A stretch of 45,208 nucleotides of DNA from a virus. The stretch lies in IMG/VR virus record IMGVR_UViG_3300017991_000027, positions 1 through 45,208 of that record; one strand, given 5' to 3'. The notes under the pieces were generated by a model. The model was not told the origin of the DNA, made no database searches, and saw only the letters and a list, made by a program, of their open reading frames with translations. Shown in pieces: positions 23,425 through 31,082 of the stretch (positions are counted from its first letter, which is position 1; each line of letters begins with the position of its first letter). A program made the position numbers and the translations under genes.

Positions 23425-24035
23425 CGAAGGCGAACACGGTGGATCTCGCCCCGTACCGAAAGGCGGCGGGCGAGCTCGAGAGCGAGCAAGACGAAGCGGA
23501 TCAATCGATCGAGCTCTTGGAAGCGCTCAAGATCGAGACGGCGGAGGATCAAGACTTCGCCGCCTCGATCCTCTTGGACGTCAAGGCGAAACACTCCGAG
23601 CTTGAGACGCGGAGAAAGTCCGTTGTCCAACCACTCAACGGCGTGGTGAGGGAGATCAACTCGTGGTTTAAGCCCGTCCGCGATCGCCTCGAGCGGGCGG
23701 AACGCTTGCTCAAGACGAAGATCGCGGCGTACATCCAAGAACAAGAGGCGGATCGCCGTCGGGCGCTCGAGGCGGCCGCCGTGGCGGAGACAGCGGCGGA
23801 GGCTTCCACGGCTTTGGCGGCGAGCGCCGAGCCGATCGCCACGGCGGCGGGGACGAGCTCGCGGAAGGTGTGGCGCTTCCGTGTGACGGACGAGAGCGCC
23901 GTCCCACGACAATGGCTCACGGTGAACGTGGACGCGATCGCCGGATACGTCAAAGCCACGAAGGGGAAGCCCCAACCGATCCCCGGCGTGGAATTCTTCC
24001 AAGAGACGGTGATCTCCGCCTCACGGCGGGGCTAG
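23421..24035 (+). CDS. Recombination-associated coiled-coil protein (IPGV-type)
   Basis: 204 residues, ATG at 23,421 with an ATGA overlap. Residues 15-130 are helical and charged (LESEQDEADQSIELLEALKI, KPVRDRLERAERLLKTKIAA), followed by an Ala-rich hinge, then a compact end domain: RKVWRFRVTDESAVPRQWLT and PIPGVEFFQE. The VPR-x-L-x-VN...IPGV ending is seen in phage proteins encoded near recombination and ssDNA-binding genes. The precise role is unknown. The stop shares bases with the stop of the converging late operon. Confidence 0.68.
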   Translation: MTKANTVDLAPYRKAAGELESEQDEADQSIELLEALKIETAEDQDFAASILLDVKAKHSELETRRKSVVQPLNGVVREINSWFKPVRDRLERAERLLKTKIAAYIQEQEADRRRALEAAAVAETAAEASTALAASAEPIATAAGTSSRKVWRFRVTDESAVPRQWLTVNVDAIAGYVKATKGKPQPIPGVEFFQETVISASRRG

Positions 24036-24373
24036 CTCGGCGGATAGAACGGGGAAGGGATCGCCTCGAAACGCGTCTCCGCCACGGCCGTGATCCCGCC
24101 GGGGGCGGAGTCCCCTTCCCATCGCAACACCCACGGCTTGAGCGCCCAATCCCCATCCTTGGGGATCGTGAGATCCCACTCCCATCTCCCCGTGGATGGG
24201 TTGGAGAGCGAAGCGTGGAGCACGTCCGTGATCGTTTCGCCGTCGCCTTCGTATATCCGCAAGAGCACGGTATCCGGATCGCCGGCGGCTCCGTCTTCGT
24301 CCGCGAAGTCCACGTACGCCGTGATCTGTTGGCCCAAGTGATATTCCGCGATCGGATCGTCCGCTTGGCTCAT
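24032..24373 (-). CDS. Last late gene: hypothetical beta-rich virion protein
   Basis: 113 residues from ATG 24,373 (ATGA overlap with the gene before). Sequence is beta-rich: YHLGQQITAYVDFADEDG, DTVLLRIYEGDG, GRWEWDLTIP, WVLRWEGD, AVAETRFEAIPSPF. The pattern resembles small Ig-like or baseplate-accessory domains attached to tail fibres, where a polymer-like argument list describes strain on a beta sandwich. It is the last gene of the leftward block; its TAG overlaps the opposing TAG. Probably a fibre accessory. Confidence 0.62.
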   Translation of the reverse strand: MSQADDPIAEYHLGQQITAYVDFADEDGAAGDPDTVLLRIYEGDGETITDVLHASLSNPSTGRWEWDLTIPKDGDWALKPWVLRWEGDSAPGGITAVAETRFEAIPSPFYPPS

Positions 24374-24657
24374 GTTCCACACTCCCGTTTCCGGATCCCC
24401 GCCGTGGCGGAGCTCGTCTCTCGTTCACCCGCCACGGCGCTCGAGGCGGCCGCCACGGCGCCCGTGGCGGAGCTCGTGGCTCTCTCCCCGCCCACGGCGG
24501 CGGACGCCGCCACGACGCCGCCAAGCGCCACGGCGGCCGCAATCCCGGGACACGCTCGCCCCGCAAGTGTCCCACCCATCGCCACGATCCCATCGTGGGC
24601 AATGTGATCGACGGGAAAAAACATCCCGTCGTGGGCGAGGGAGTGGACGTTGATCAT
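24370..24657 (-). CDS. Small Ala/Gly/Ser-rich protein with possible membrane segment
   Basis: 95 residues from ATG 24,657, with ATGA overlaps at both ends. The first part has a His-rich repeated unit (SLAHDGMFFPV, HIAHDGIVAMGG). Residues 38-57 (GIAAAVALGGVVAASAAVGG) could span a membrane. The rest repeats GERATSSATG/GERETSSATAG around AVAAASSAV. Low complexity limits any family call; a fibre-tip or membrane-associated protein is possible. Reality is supported by the chain of overlaps. Confidence 0.5.
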   Translation of the reverse strand: MINVHSLAHDGMFFPVDHIAHDGIVAMGGTLAGRACPGIAAAVALGGVVAASAAVGGERATSSATGAVAAASSAVAGERETSSATAGIRKRECGT

Positions 24658-25940
24658 ACTTGGTTCTCACCCGTGATCGTGGTCCCCACCACGTCCAATT
24701 GGATATCGATCAAACTCCCGTCCGCCGGGACCTTGATACTCGTGGGCGTGTCCACTCGTGGGTTGTTCTTGTCCAAGTGGAGCCGTTGCCAGATCCTTTC
24801 AAGGTGCATCGCCTCCGTGGGCGAGAGCGATCCGATCGTCCACGGGCCCGCCCCGCCTTCCGTCAAGATCGCGTCTCTCGCCGCCGTGACGTCCGCCGGC
24901 GTGGCGAAGCCTACCGCGGTGATCCAAGCGGAGTCCCCTTGGGCGATCACGGCGTCTCGAGCGGCGTTCACGTCCGCCAAGGTGGAGAAACCGGTGGCGG
25001 TGATCCAAGCGGCGTCCCCTTGGGCGATGATCGCGGAGACAGCGGCGGCGAGCTCGGCGCTCGTGGCGAGTCCGGACACGCTCGCCGTGGTCCACGGAGC
25101 CGCCCCGCCGTGAGCGATCACGGCGTCTCGAGCGGCGTTCACGTCCGCCAAGGTGGAGAAACCGGTGGCGGTGATCCAAGCGGCGTCCCCTTGGGCGATC
25201 ACGGCGTCTCGAGCGGCGTTCACGTCCACGAGCGTGGCGATCCCCGTCAAGTCCGCCGTGGTCCACGGTCCCGTCCCGCCTTGGGTGAGCACGGCATCCC
25301 GGGCGGCCGTGACGTCCGCCGGCGTGGCGAAGCCGGTAGCGGTGATCCAAGCGGCGTCCCCTTGGGCGATCACGGCATCCCGGGCGGCGTTCACGTCCGC
25401 CAAGGTGGAAAAACCGGTGGCGGTGATCCAAGCGGCGTCCCCACGATCCCGGATCGCCTCGAGCGAGTCCGAGGCTTCCACGAAGCCGGCGCCGGCGAGC
25501 TCCGAGAGATCGCGATCGTCCGCTCCGCGGATTGCGTCTTCCGTGGCGGCGAGCTCGGCGGACGTGGCGAGATCCGCCACCCATTGATCCACCTTGATCT
25601 CCCCGTGGAAGGGGACGTTTTTCGCCGTCCCGCCCGTCTCGTCCACGCGGATCATGTAGGTGTCATCCGCCGTGGCGTTCGTGATCGCGGACGTATCGAA
25701 GTCGTACCGATATTCCCCGGGAGCAAGCGTGGCGGAAACCTCCGTCATGGCTTGCTGTCTCGTGGTCCAACCGGAGCTCTTGAACGTATCGTCCGCGAAG
25801 TCGTACCAATCCCCGTTGGAGACGCGTTGGATCGCCACAACCACGGTGGACAAGCCCGTGAGCGCCGCCAAGCTCCCGTCTTTCACGGCGGGTGTTTGGA
25901 TCCGCTCCGTGTCCCCGTCTCGGATTCTCACTACTACCAT
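24654..25940 (-). CDS. Repeat-rich tail fibre protein
   Basis: 428 residues, ATG at 25,940. Residues 1-120 form a beta-rich N-terminal domain (VVVRIRDGDTERIQTPAV, YMIRVDETGG, FHGEIKV) like adaptor domains of phage fibres. Residues 167-363 contain about seven repeats of 27-29 residues of the form GDAAWITATGFSTLADVN with ARDAVIAQ, some ending in GG and followed by a PWTTA variant. A short C-terminal domain follows (HLERIWQRLHLDKNN). Repeats of this kind form trimeric shafts. The gene lies in the receptor-binding cassette. Confidence 0.78.
   Translation of the reverse strand: MVVVRIRDGDTERIQTPAVKDGSLAALTGLSTVVVAIQRVSNGDWYDFADDTFKSSGWTTRQQAMTEVSATLAPGEYRYDFDTSAITNATADDTYMIRVDETGGTAKNVPFHGEIKVDQWVADLATSAELAATEDAIRGADDRDLSELAGAGFVEASDSLEAIRDRGDAAWITATGFSTLADVNAARDAVIAQGDAAWITATGFATPADVTAARDAVLTQGGTGPWTTADLTGIATLVDVNAARDAVIAQGDAAWITATGFSTLADVNAARDAVIAHGGAAPWTTASVSGLATSAELAAAVSAIIAQGDAAWITATGFSTLADVNAARDAVIAQGDSAWITAVGFATPADVTAARDAILTEGGAGPWTIGSLSPTEAMHLERIWQRLHLDKNNPRVDTPTSIKVPADGSLIDIQLDVVGTTITGENQV
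24852..25442 (-). repeat. Tandem coding repeats of the tail fibre shaft
   Basis: Seven in-frame units of 81-87 nt encode the fibre shaft. Two stretches, 24,943-25,028 and 25,114-25,199, are identical over 86 bases, 171 bases apart; a partial third copy starts near 25,385 with a single early mismatch. Near-identity at the DNA level suggests recent duplication or ongoing recombination, which could change fibre length. Confidence 0.85.
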
Positions 25941-25943
25941 AGC

Positions 25944-26399
25944 TCACTCCGCGTCCAAGAGCCGGACGAGCTCCCATGTTGAGGGATCGGGGACGATCTC
26001 GCTCGTCAAAAACGCGTATAGCGCCACGGCGATCGCGGCGTAGAGGCTCCCTCCGGATGGGCTCGAGCTCGCCAACCGGGTGAAGCCGTCGTACGGAACG
26101 GTGGACTCTCCGCAAGAACACTCTGCCTCGAGCTTCCACCACAAGCCACACGCCGGACACTTGCGGAGAGACATGTGGGGAGACAGCGGGTGGAGCCCGT
26201 CTTCCACTTTGAAGTACGCTGGCGAGACGGTGGAGCCCGTGGCCGGATCCCGGTACTCCACGAAGGCTCCGTCCACGTCTTGGCCGAACGCCACCCACAC
26301 TTCCACCCAACGCTCTACGTTGTTCTCCACCTTGAACGCCACCACTTTGGCGGAGTCCAAGGTCACGGGCTCGATTGTACGGTTCAAGGTTACTGGCAT
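25944..26399 (-). CDS. Hypothetical protein with zinc ribbon, fibre cassette
   Basis: 151 residues, ATG at 26,399, one base after the glycosyltransferase stop. The N-terminal beta region (PVTLNRTIEPVTLDSAKVVA, RWVEVWVAFG) is followed by CPACGLWWKLEAECSCG (residues 81-97), a short zinc ribbon, and a C-terminal Ala-rich, partly hydrophobic helix (SLYAAIAVALYAFL). Function unknown. Its place between the glycosyltransferase and the fibre suggests a fibre-related or glycosylation-accessory role, which is inference. Confidence 0.62.
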   Translation of the reverse strand: MPVTLNRTIEPVTLDSAKVVAFKVENNVERWVEVWVAFGQDVDGAFVEYRDPATGSTVSPAYFKVEDGLHPLSPHMSLRKCPACGLWWKLEAECSCGESTVPYDGFTRLASSSPSGGSLYAAIAVALYAFLTSEIVPDPSTWELVRLLDAE

Positions 26400-26400
26400 G

Positions 26401-27672
26401 TCAACTCACCTCCCGGCGGCGTCGTACGCCGGAGCGCTCGAGCGCTTGGCGATACACGTCCACCGTCTTTTCCGCGGCCGCTTCCCAAGAGAACGCCCGG
26501 ATCCGTTCAAGTCCAAGCCGTGATAGTTGCTCACGGACCCTAGGATCGCGCAAAGCTCGGAGCCCCGCAACGATCGAACGAGCGTCCCCGGGTGGAACGA
26601 TCATGGCGTACTCTCCGCCGAGCTCGTCCGTCACGATCTCTCCGAGCCCGTCCACGTCCGTGGCGAGCATGGGAGCTCCGGAAGCCATCGCCTCGAGCGC
26701 CACGATCCCGAACGGCTCGTGTGTGGAAGGCATGAGCACGGCGTCCGCGGCCGCGTACAGATCGTGGAGCGCTTGTCCGTGGTGGAAGCCCACCCAACGC
26801 AAGCGCTCCGGGTGGCTCGCCTCGAGCGCCCGGATCCGTTGGGTAACTTCCCATGCTTCCCGCTCCGCCTCGGAGTTGGCGTTCACCTCTCCGGAGAGGA
26901 CACATTGCCACCCGAGATCGCCGCTCTCGATCGCCTCGAGCAAGGGGAGGATCCCCTTCATGGTGGCGATCCTTCCAACGTACAAACCCACGAGCCGATC
27001 GGCGGCGAGCTCGTGTTGGGCTCGAGCTCGAACTCCGTCCCCGGCGCCGGGATTCCACACGGCCGGATCGATCCCGTTGTGGATCATGTGGATCGGACGC
27101 TCCGTGAGAAACGTCTCCCGGATGATCCGGACGTAGGCATGGGAGCAAAGGATCGTCTCGTCCGGATCTGCTATGAGATTCCCTTCTTGGTTGCGGAGAT
27201 AGAATTCGATCTCCGGCCACTCCCCGATCGTGGCCATGCACGCCGGATCCTCCACCATGGCCAACTTCGTAATACAAAGGTGCATGGTCCCCACGAGCGG
27301 AACGCCGAGAGCGTCCCGCATCATCCGGCCGAGTTGCACGCTCGTCCACTCGTGTTCGTGTACGACGTCCCACCGATAGCCCGCCGCCAAGAGCTTGGAG
27401 AGCGTCCGGGCGATCTGGAGATCCGCAAAGAGGAAAGACGAGATCCCGGCGTTCTTGGGCTTGTAGCAAACGAGCTTGTCCGCCTGCCACTTGCGGAAGC
27501 CCTTGTACGTCTCGCACCCTTCCCCGGGACCGTTCGTCACGAAGTCCACGTGGACGTCTTCCCGCTTGGACATGTGGCGATAGAGCTCCCGGCAATGCAT
27601 CCCCATCCCGCCAAGGATCCACGCCGGATCTTCGTGGCAGATCGCCAAGACTCGGATCGGTTGTTCGATCAT
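26401..27672 (-). CDS. GT-B fold glycosyltransferase (GT4/GT5-like)
   Basis: 423 residues from ATG 27,672 (ATGA overlap with the preceding fibre gene). N-terminal Rossmann domain with IRVLAICHEDPAWILGGMG (glycine-rich acceptor loop at 21-24), VVHEHEWTS and a central SHAYVRIIRETF...MIHNGIDPAVWNPG block; C-terminal donor domain with VGLYVGRIATMKGILPLLEA and THEPFGIVALEAMASGAP, the E-x7-E donor motif. All hallmarks of retaining GT-B enzymes are kept, so it should be active, probably with a nucleotide-sugar. Set among fibre genes in the late operon, it may sugar-coat the fibres or change host surface glycans; DNA glucosylation is less likely because no hydroxymethyl-base genes are seen. Confidence 0.85.
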   Translation of the reverse strand: MIEQPIRVLAICHEDPAWILGGMGMHCRELYRHMSKREDVHVDFVTNGPGEGCETYKGFRKWQADKLVCYKPKNAGISSFLFADLQIARTLSKLLAAGYRWDVVHEHEWTSVQLGRMMRDALGVPLVGTMHLCITKLAMVEDPACMATIGEWPEIEFYLRNQEGNLIADPDETILCSHAYVRIIRETFLTERPIHMIHNGIDPAVWNPGAGDGVRARAQHELAADRLVGLYVGRIATMKGILPLLEAIESGDLGWQCVLSGEVNANSEAEREAWEVTQRIRALEASHPERLRWVGFHHGQALHDLYAAADAVLMPSTHEPFGIVALEAMASGAPMLATDVDGLGEIVTDELGGEYAMIVPPGDARSIVAGLRALRDPRVREQLSRLGLERIRAFSWEAAAEKTVDVYRQALERSGVRRRREVS

Positions 27673-28190
27673 GACAGCAACAAGAGCTCCCCCCACACGT
27701 TGAGCGTTTGGTACGACGCCGCGAAGTTAGTCCACGTGGTGCGCCACACTCTCGTGGTTGGCCCCGTGAGCGTGAGATACGCGTCCGTGAGAGCTATGTC
27801 CGCTCCGGTGGACGAAAACACTTTGGCAGAGAGGTAGAGGCTCGCCGCCGCTTTGGCGTATGTATGGGCGTACGCCGTCGTGGTGATCACGCCGTGCCCC
27901 CCGAGTCCGGCCGTCGCCGCCTCGAGCGAGCTCCACGTGGACACGCCAACCACACCGCTCTTGGCGTTTGCGAGCTCGAGCGTGAGGTTTGAGCGGAGCG
28001 AGAAGATCACGGCTCGCGTGGACAGCGGGACGGAGACGTCCCATTGTCCGGGCCCGCCGGGGAGCGGCGCTACGGAAAGCGTGGTGTTGCTCACCTCCAA
28101 GTTGGACGGCGCCACGTGGTGTTGATCCGGGAGCACGTTCGTGATCGCGGAGTGGAGCGTGGGATGGCGGAGCAAGTCTTCCGGACGCAT
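27669..28190 (-). CDS. Small fibre/receptor-binding protein, paralogue 3
   Basis: 173 residues from ATG 28,190. Starts MRPEDLLRHPTLHSAITNVL, then DQHHVAPSNLEVSN, which matches the DDHH region of the two genes before it, then beta strands (WDVSVPLSTRAVIFSLRSNL) and a C-terminal LTLTGPTTRVWRTTWTN. It appears to be a diverged member of the same three-gene family. Probably part of the receptor-binding apparatus. Its stop overlaps the glycosyltransferase start. Confidence 0.65.
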   Translation of the reverse strand: MRPEDLLRHPTLHSAITNVLPDQHHVAPSNLEVSNTTLSVAPLPGGPGQWDVSVPLSTRAVIFSLRSNLTLELANAKSGVVGVSTWSSLEAATAGLGGHGVITTTAYAHTYAKAAASLYLSAKVFSSTGADIALTDAYLTLTGPTTRVWRTTWTNFAASYQTLNVWGELLLLS

Positions 28191-28195
28191 GGCGA

Positions 28196-28693
28196 TCACT
28201 TCACGGCAACGGCGCCGTACACCGTGAGGTTTCGGGAGAGCGTTGGGTGTGTGTTGCGAAACTCCAAGACGAGCTCGTCCCCATCGATCCATGCGTCGTC
28301 AAAGCGAATGTTGGGCCCGAATGTCTCCGTATGTGAGAGGTAGGAGTCCCCGTGGAGGCGGGCGTACGCCCCAACGTAAGACGTGGGATATCCGCCGGCG
28401 CCGTACCGGCGGATCCCCACGGTGGCGGCTTCGTCCGCCGTGTCGTGGGCCAAGAAAAAGACGCCTTCGTGTCCGAGTATGTCCGTGTTGATCACGCCAC
28501 GGAGCACGCCCCAAGCCACCCGATGGCTCGAGCTCCCGAGTGAATAGCGGAGCTCATACGTGGAGCTCGCGGGGATCGCTTGGGCGTTCACTTGGACCTT
28601 GACGGTTTCGGCGGCGTCGTGATGATCGTCTTCGCCCACGTCCGTCAGCAGATCGTGATCGGTCACCACGTCCGAGCCCGCAAGCCTCACCAT
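28196..28693 (-). CDS. Small fibre/receptor-binding protein, paralogue 2
   Basis: 165 residues from ATG 28,693 (7-nt overlap with the preceding gene). Starts MVRLAGSDVVTDHDLL, then EDDHHDAAETVKV, beta strands with YELRYSLGSS, and the C-terminal block YARLHGDSYLSHTETF, DAWIDGDELVLEFRN, VYGAVAVK. This block aligns with the gene at 28,687-29,196 (GDSQLSH, DAWITGSTLRLRFRN, VKGTALLW). A tandem duplicate with different surface loops is the best reading, a common way for phages to carry more than one receptor-binding tip. Confidence 0.7.
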   Translation of the reverse strand: MVRLAGSDVVTDHDLLTDVGEDDHHDAAETVKVQVNAQAIPASSTYELRYSLGSSSHRVAWGVLRGVINTDILGHEGVFFLAHDTADEAATVGIRRYGAGGYPTSYVGAYARLHGDSYLSHTETFGPNIRFDDAWIDGDELVLEFRNTHPTLSRNLTVYGAVAVK

Positions 28694-29196
28694 AGCAGCG
28701 CCGTCCCTTTCACCCACAAGGTGGCGGAGCCTCCAAAGTGGTTCCGGAAGCGGAGCCGGAGCGTGGAGCCCGTGATCCACGCGTCTTGGAGGGAGATGTA
28801 TCGGTTTGCAGCGGGCGTGCTCGAGTCAAAAACCTTGTGAGAGAGTTGGGAGTCCCCTTGGCTCTTGGCGTACGTGGCGCAATATACTTGCTTGAAACCG
28901 CTCGTCCGGGTGGAGTGACCCATCGCCTCTGCGGAGCTCGTGGTGGCGTGGATCGAAGCACACTCCCGCCACACGGTCCCGGAGCCTCCGCCGGACGGAA
29001 CCGGTCCCATGAGTTGAACTCGAGCCACTTTGTACGAAGCGTGAGGGAGCGTGACGTCCAGATCGTACGTGGTCCCCGGCGGGAGGCTTTGGCTCGTGTT
29101 GGAGAAAGACACGTGATCCGGCGCCGGATGATGATCGTCCGGCGTCGTGGTTAGAGCGTCGTGACTCCGCCCATCCGTGTCTTGCTCCGGTCGCAC
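28687..29196 (-). CDS. Small fibre/receptor-binding protein, paralogue 1
   Basis: 169 residues from GTG 29,196; the upstream stop and this start share one base (TAGTG). An N-terminal low-complexity stretch (DALTTTPDDHHPAPDHVS) leads into a beta-rich domain: YDLDVTLPHASYKVARVQL, KVFDSSTPAANRYISL, DAWITGSTLRLRFRN, GGSATLWVKGTALLW. The similarity to the next gene points to tandem duplication. It follows the Asp-box protein and is likely part of the tail tip or side fibre. Confidence 0.7.
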   Translation of the reverse strand: MRPEQDTDGRSHDALTTTPDDHHPAPDHVSFSNTSQSLPPGTTYDLDVTLPHASYKVARVQLMGPVPSGGGSGTVWRECASIHATTSSAEAMGHSTRTSGFKQVYCATYAKSQGDSQLSHKVFDSSTPAANRYISLQDAWITGSTLRLRFRNHFGGSATLWVKGTALLW

Positions 29197-30458
29197 TACG
29201 TCACCGTGGGTTCGGAGATGGCATCGATCCCCACGACTGTCGTGGGCGCGGCGAGGGAGTACACGAAGCGCCCGGGAAGCGCTGGCGTGTCATAGTACAC
29301 GGCGGCGAAGCGCCCCCGGAAACGGGAGTACGTGATCCCCACGAGCGGATCGGAAGACGTGTAATCCCCCTTGGGGAGACGAAGCACGCGCCATGTCGCG
29401 CCACCGTCACCGGAGAAACGGATCTCCGCATCCGAAGCGGAGCACGCCACCCAATGGGAACCCACGATCGAGAGACAACGGTACTGAAAACTCCCGTTCG
29501 TGAACGTCGCAACGGAGCTCCAAGACGTACCGTTGACGGAGACGTAACAAGACTTGTTCGTGAGCAAGACCCATTGTCCGCCTTCGGCGTCCCATGCGAT
29601 CGCTCGAGCGCTTTCTCCGGCTACGATCCCCGTGGGCGTGGCTTGCGCCCACGTCGTACCGTTGGCGCTCGTCCACACGTCGAAAGGCGCGGAGTCCCCG
29701 ATCGCCACGGAGTTTCCGTTGTCGTCCGTGGCGATCTGGAGAACTTCCGTGGAATTGACGGCCGTGGGGACCACTTGCGTGAAGCCCGTGATCAACGTGG
29801 CGTCGTACCAAAACGACGGGACCACGTTGTCTTGCCCACCCACGAGCCACCGTCCGTTGCCTCCGTCCCACACTCCCGTGTTGGAGTGTCCGTTGGGACC
29901 GGTCGCCAGCGGAAGAGCGAGCGCCGTCCACGGGACCGTGGAGTATTCCACGACGGGTGGAGCCGGTCCCGGAACACTCGAGCCGAGAAGCGTCCGCGGT
30001 CCCGTGTGGGAAGGTGCGAAGTCCGGCCGCTTGGTCGCCGCCCACGTCCACGTCCCGGCGCCACCCGTCGGTTGGATCTCTTGCCACTCCCCTTCTTCCG
30101 TGCGCGCCTTCGTGACGATATCCGCACGGCTCCCAACGATCCACGAGAAGTCTCCCTCGTCGTACACGACACATTCCGCCGTGGCGGGAGACGTTTCCTT
30201 GGGCTCTCCCCCATCCCACCAATTCATGATCTGGATATCGGAGAAGAATTGGATCCACTGTCCGAAGGCGTTGTCCAAGTGGTTGCGATGCTGCGCCGGG
30301 GGATTCTCTTGCGGGAGCCACCCATCATCCCGCTTCCCGGCGCCCGGCTCCACCTTCGTGGCCGTGGCGTCCCACGCTTCACCGGGATCGTTCATGAGCT
30401 CATCGTTCGCCCACGACGGGACCAAGCCTTGGGGACGGGTGATTCTCTTGAGTGCCAT
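29196..30458 (-). CDS. Tail fibre/tailspike-like protein with Asp-box (BNR) repeats
   Basis: 420 residues, ATG at 30,458. Residues 1-75 (ALKRITRPQGLVPSWANDEL, NHLDNAFGQWIQFFSDI) look like a baseplate-attachment domain. Later residues carry several Asp-box-like units, S-x-x-G-x-T-W: WTSANGTTWAQ, YVSVNGTSWSS and FSGDGGATWRV. Such repeats occur in beta-propellers of sialidase-like and carbohydrate-binding proteins. No full sialidase catalytic set is recognisable. It probably binds host surface sugars. Nearby DNA has much less CAG/CTG depletion than the core genes, hinting at separate ancestry. Confidence 0.72.
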   Translation of the reverse strand: MALKRITRPQGLVPSWANDELMNDPGEAWDATATKVEPGAGKRDDGWLPQENPPAQHRNHLDNAFGQWIQFFSDIQIMNWWDGGEPKETSPATAECVVYDEGDFSWIVGSRADIVTKARTEEGEWQEIQPTGGAGTWTWAATKRPDFAPSHTGPRTLLGSSVPGPAPPVVEYSTVPWTALALPLATGPNGHSNTGVWDGGNGRWLVGGQDNVVPSFWYDATLITGFTQVVPTAVNSTEVLQIATDDNGNSVAIGDSAPFDVWTSANGTTWAQATPTGIVAGESARAIAWDAEGGQWVLLTNKSCYVSVNGTSWSSVATFTNGSFQYRCLSIVGSHWVACSASDAEIRFSGDGGATWRVLRLPKGDYTSSDPLVGITYSRFRGRFAAVYYDTPALPGRFVYSLAAPTTVVGIDAISEPTVT

Positions 30459-30463
30459 GGTGC

Positions 30464-31078
30464 CTAGTCCTCCACGCTCGCGAAGTAGCCCAACGGGCTC
30501 GGAGCTCCAACGGTCGATCCGAAGCCGGCGCCCGTCGTGGGCGAGCCCAAAGCATCGGAGAAAGTGAACTTTCGAGCATCCGTGATCGTGCTCGTGTAGT
30601 TCAGAAGAAGCCGGACGCCGCCAGCGTCCGCGGAATCGAGCAGGTCTTGAGCGAGCTCCGGCGTGATCGTGATCGGATCCAAGACGGTGATCCGGATCTG
30701 TGCGGGAGGCTCTTCGCGGATCTCGAAACGCTCGCCGCCCGTGAGGATCAACCCTGCGACCTTGATCAAGTCTTCGGGCGTTCCGTGGCTCAAGTTGATC
30801 GCGATCCTTGCTCGGATCGCCGTCTTGAATTCCGCATCATCCGCCGTTGTGCGTGGTTGCTGGACGATCTTCCCGATCACCGTGAGTTGAGCGCCCACGG
30901 CGTTGTCCAACACCCGCTCCAAGATCACTTCAAAGGCGGCGTCTTCCAAGTCTTGGATCTGGGCGGCGTACGAAGCCGCTAGCGCTTTGAGCTTCGCGGC
31001 GTTCTTGAATTGATCCAAGAAGCGCGAAACGGCGAGCGCTTCGTGGTCGCCCCTTTGATCGATCAACTCGCCAGCCAT
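30464..31078 (-). CDS. Baseplate wedge/tail protein, DUF2612-like (tail protein I analogue)
   Basis: 204 residues, ATG at 31,078. The pattern FLDQFKNAAKLKALAASYAA, LERVLDNAVGAQLTVIGKIV, AIRARIAINLSHGTPEDLIK matches my recollection of DUF2612, proteins that connect the J-type wedge to the fibres. It follows the lysis cassette, which interrupts the usual J-to-DUF2612 order, and precedes the fibre genes, as expected for a fibre-attachment component. Confidence 0.72.
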   Translation of the reverse strand: MAGELIDQRGDHEALAVSRFLDQFKNAAKLKALAASYAAQIQDLEDAAFEVILERVLDNAVGAQLTVIGKIVQQPRTTADDAEFKTAIRARIAINLSHGTPEDLIKVAGLILTGGERFEIREEPPAQIRITVLDPITITPELAQDLLDSADAGGVRLLLNYTSTITDARKFTFSDALGSPTTGAGFGSTVGAPSPLGYFASVED

Positions 31079-31082
31079 GGGA

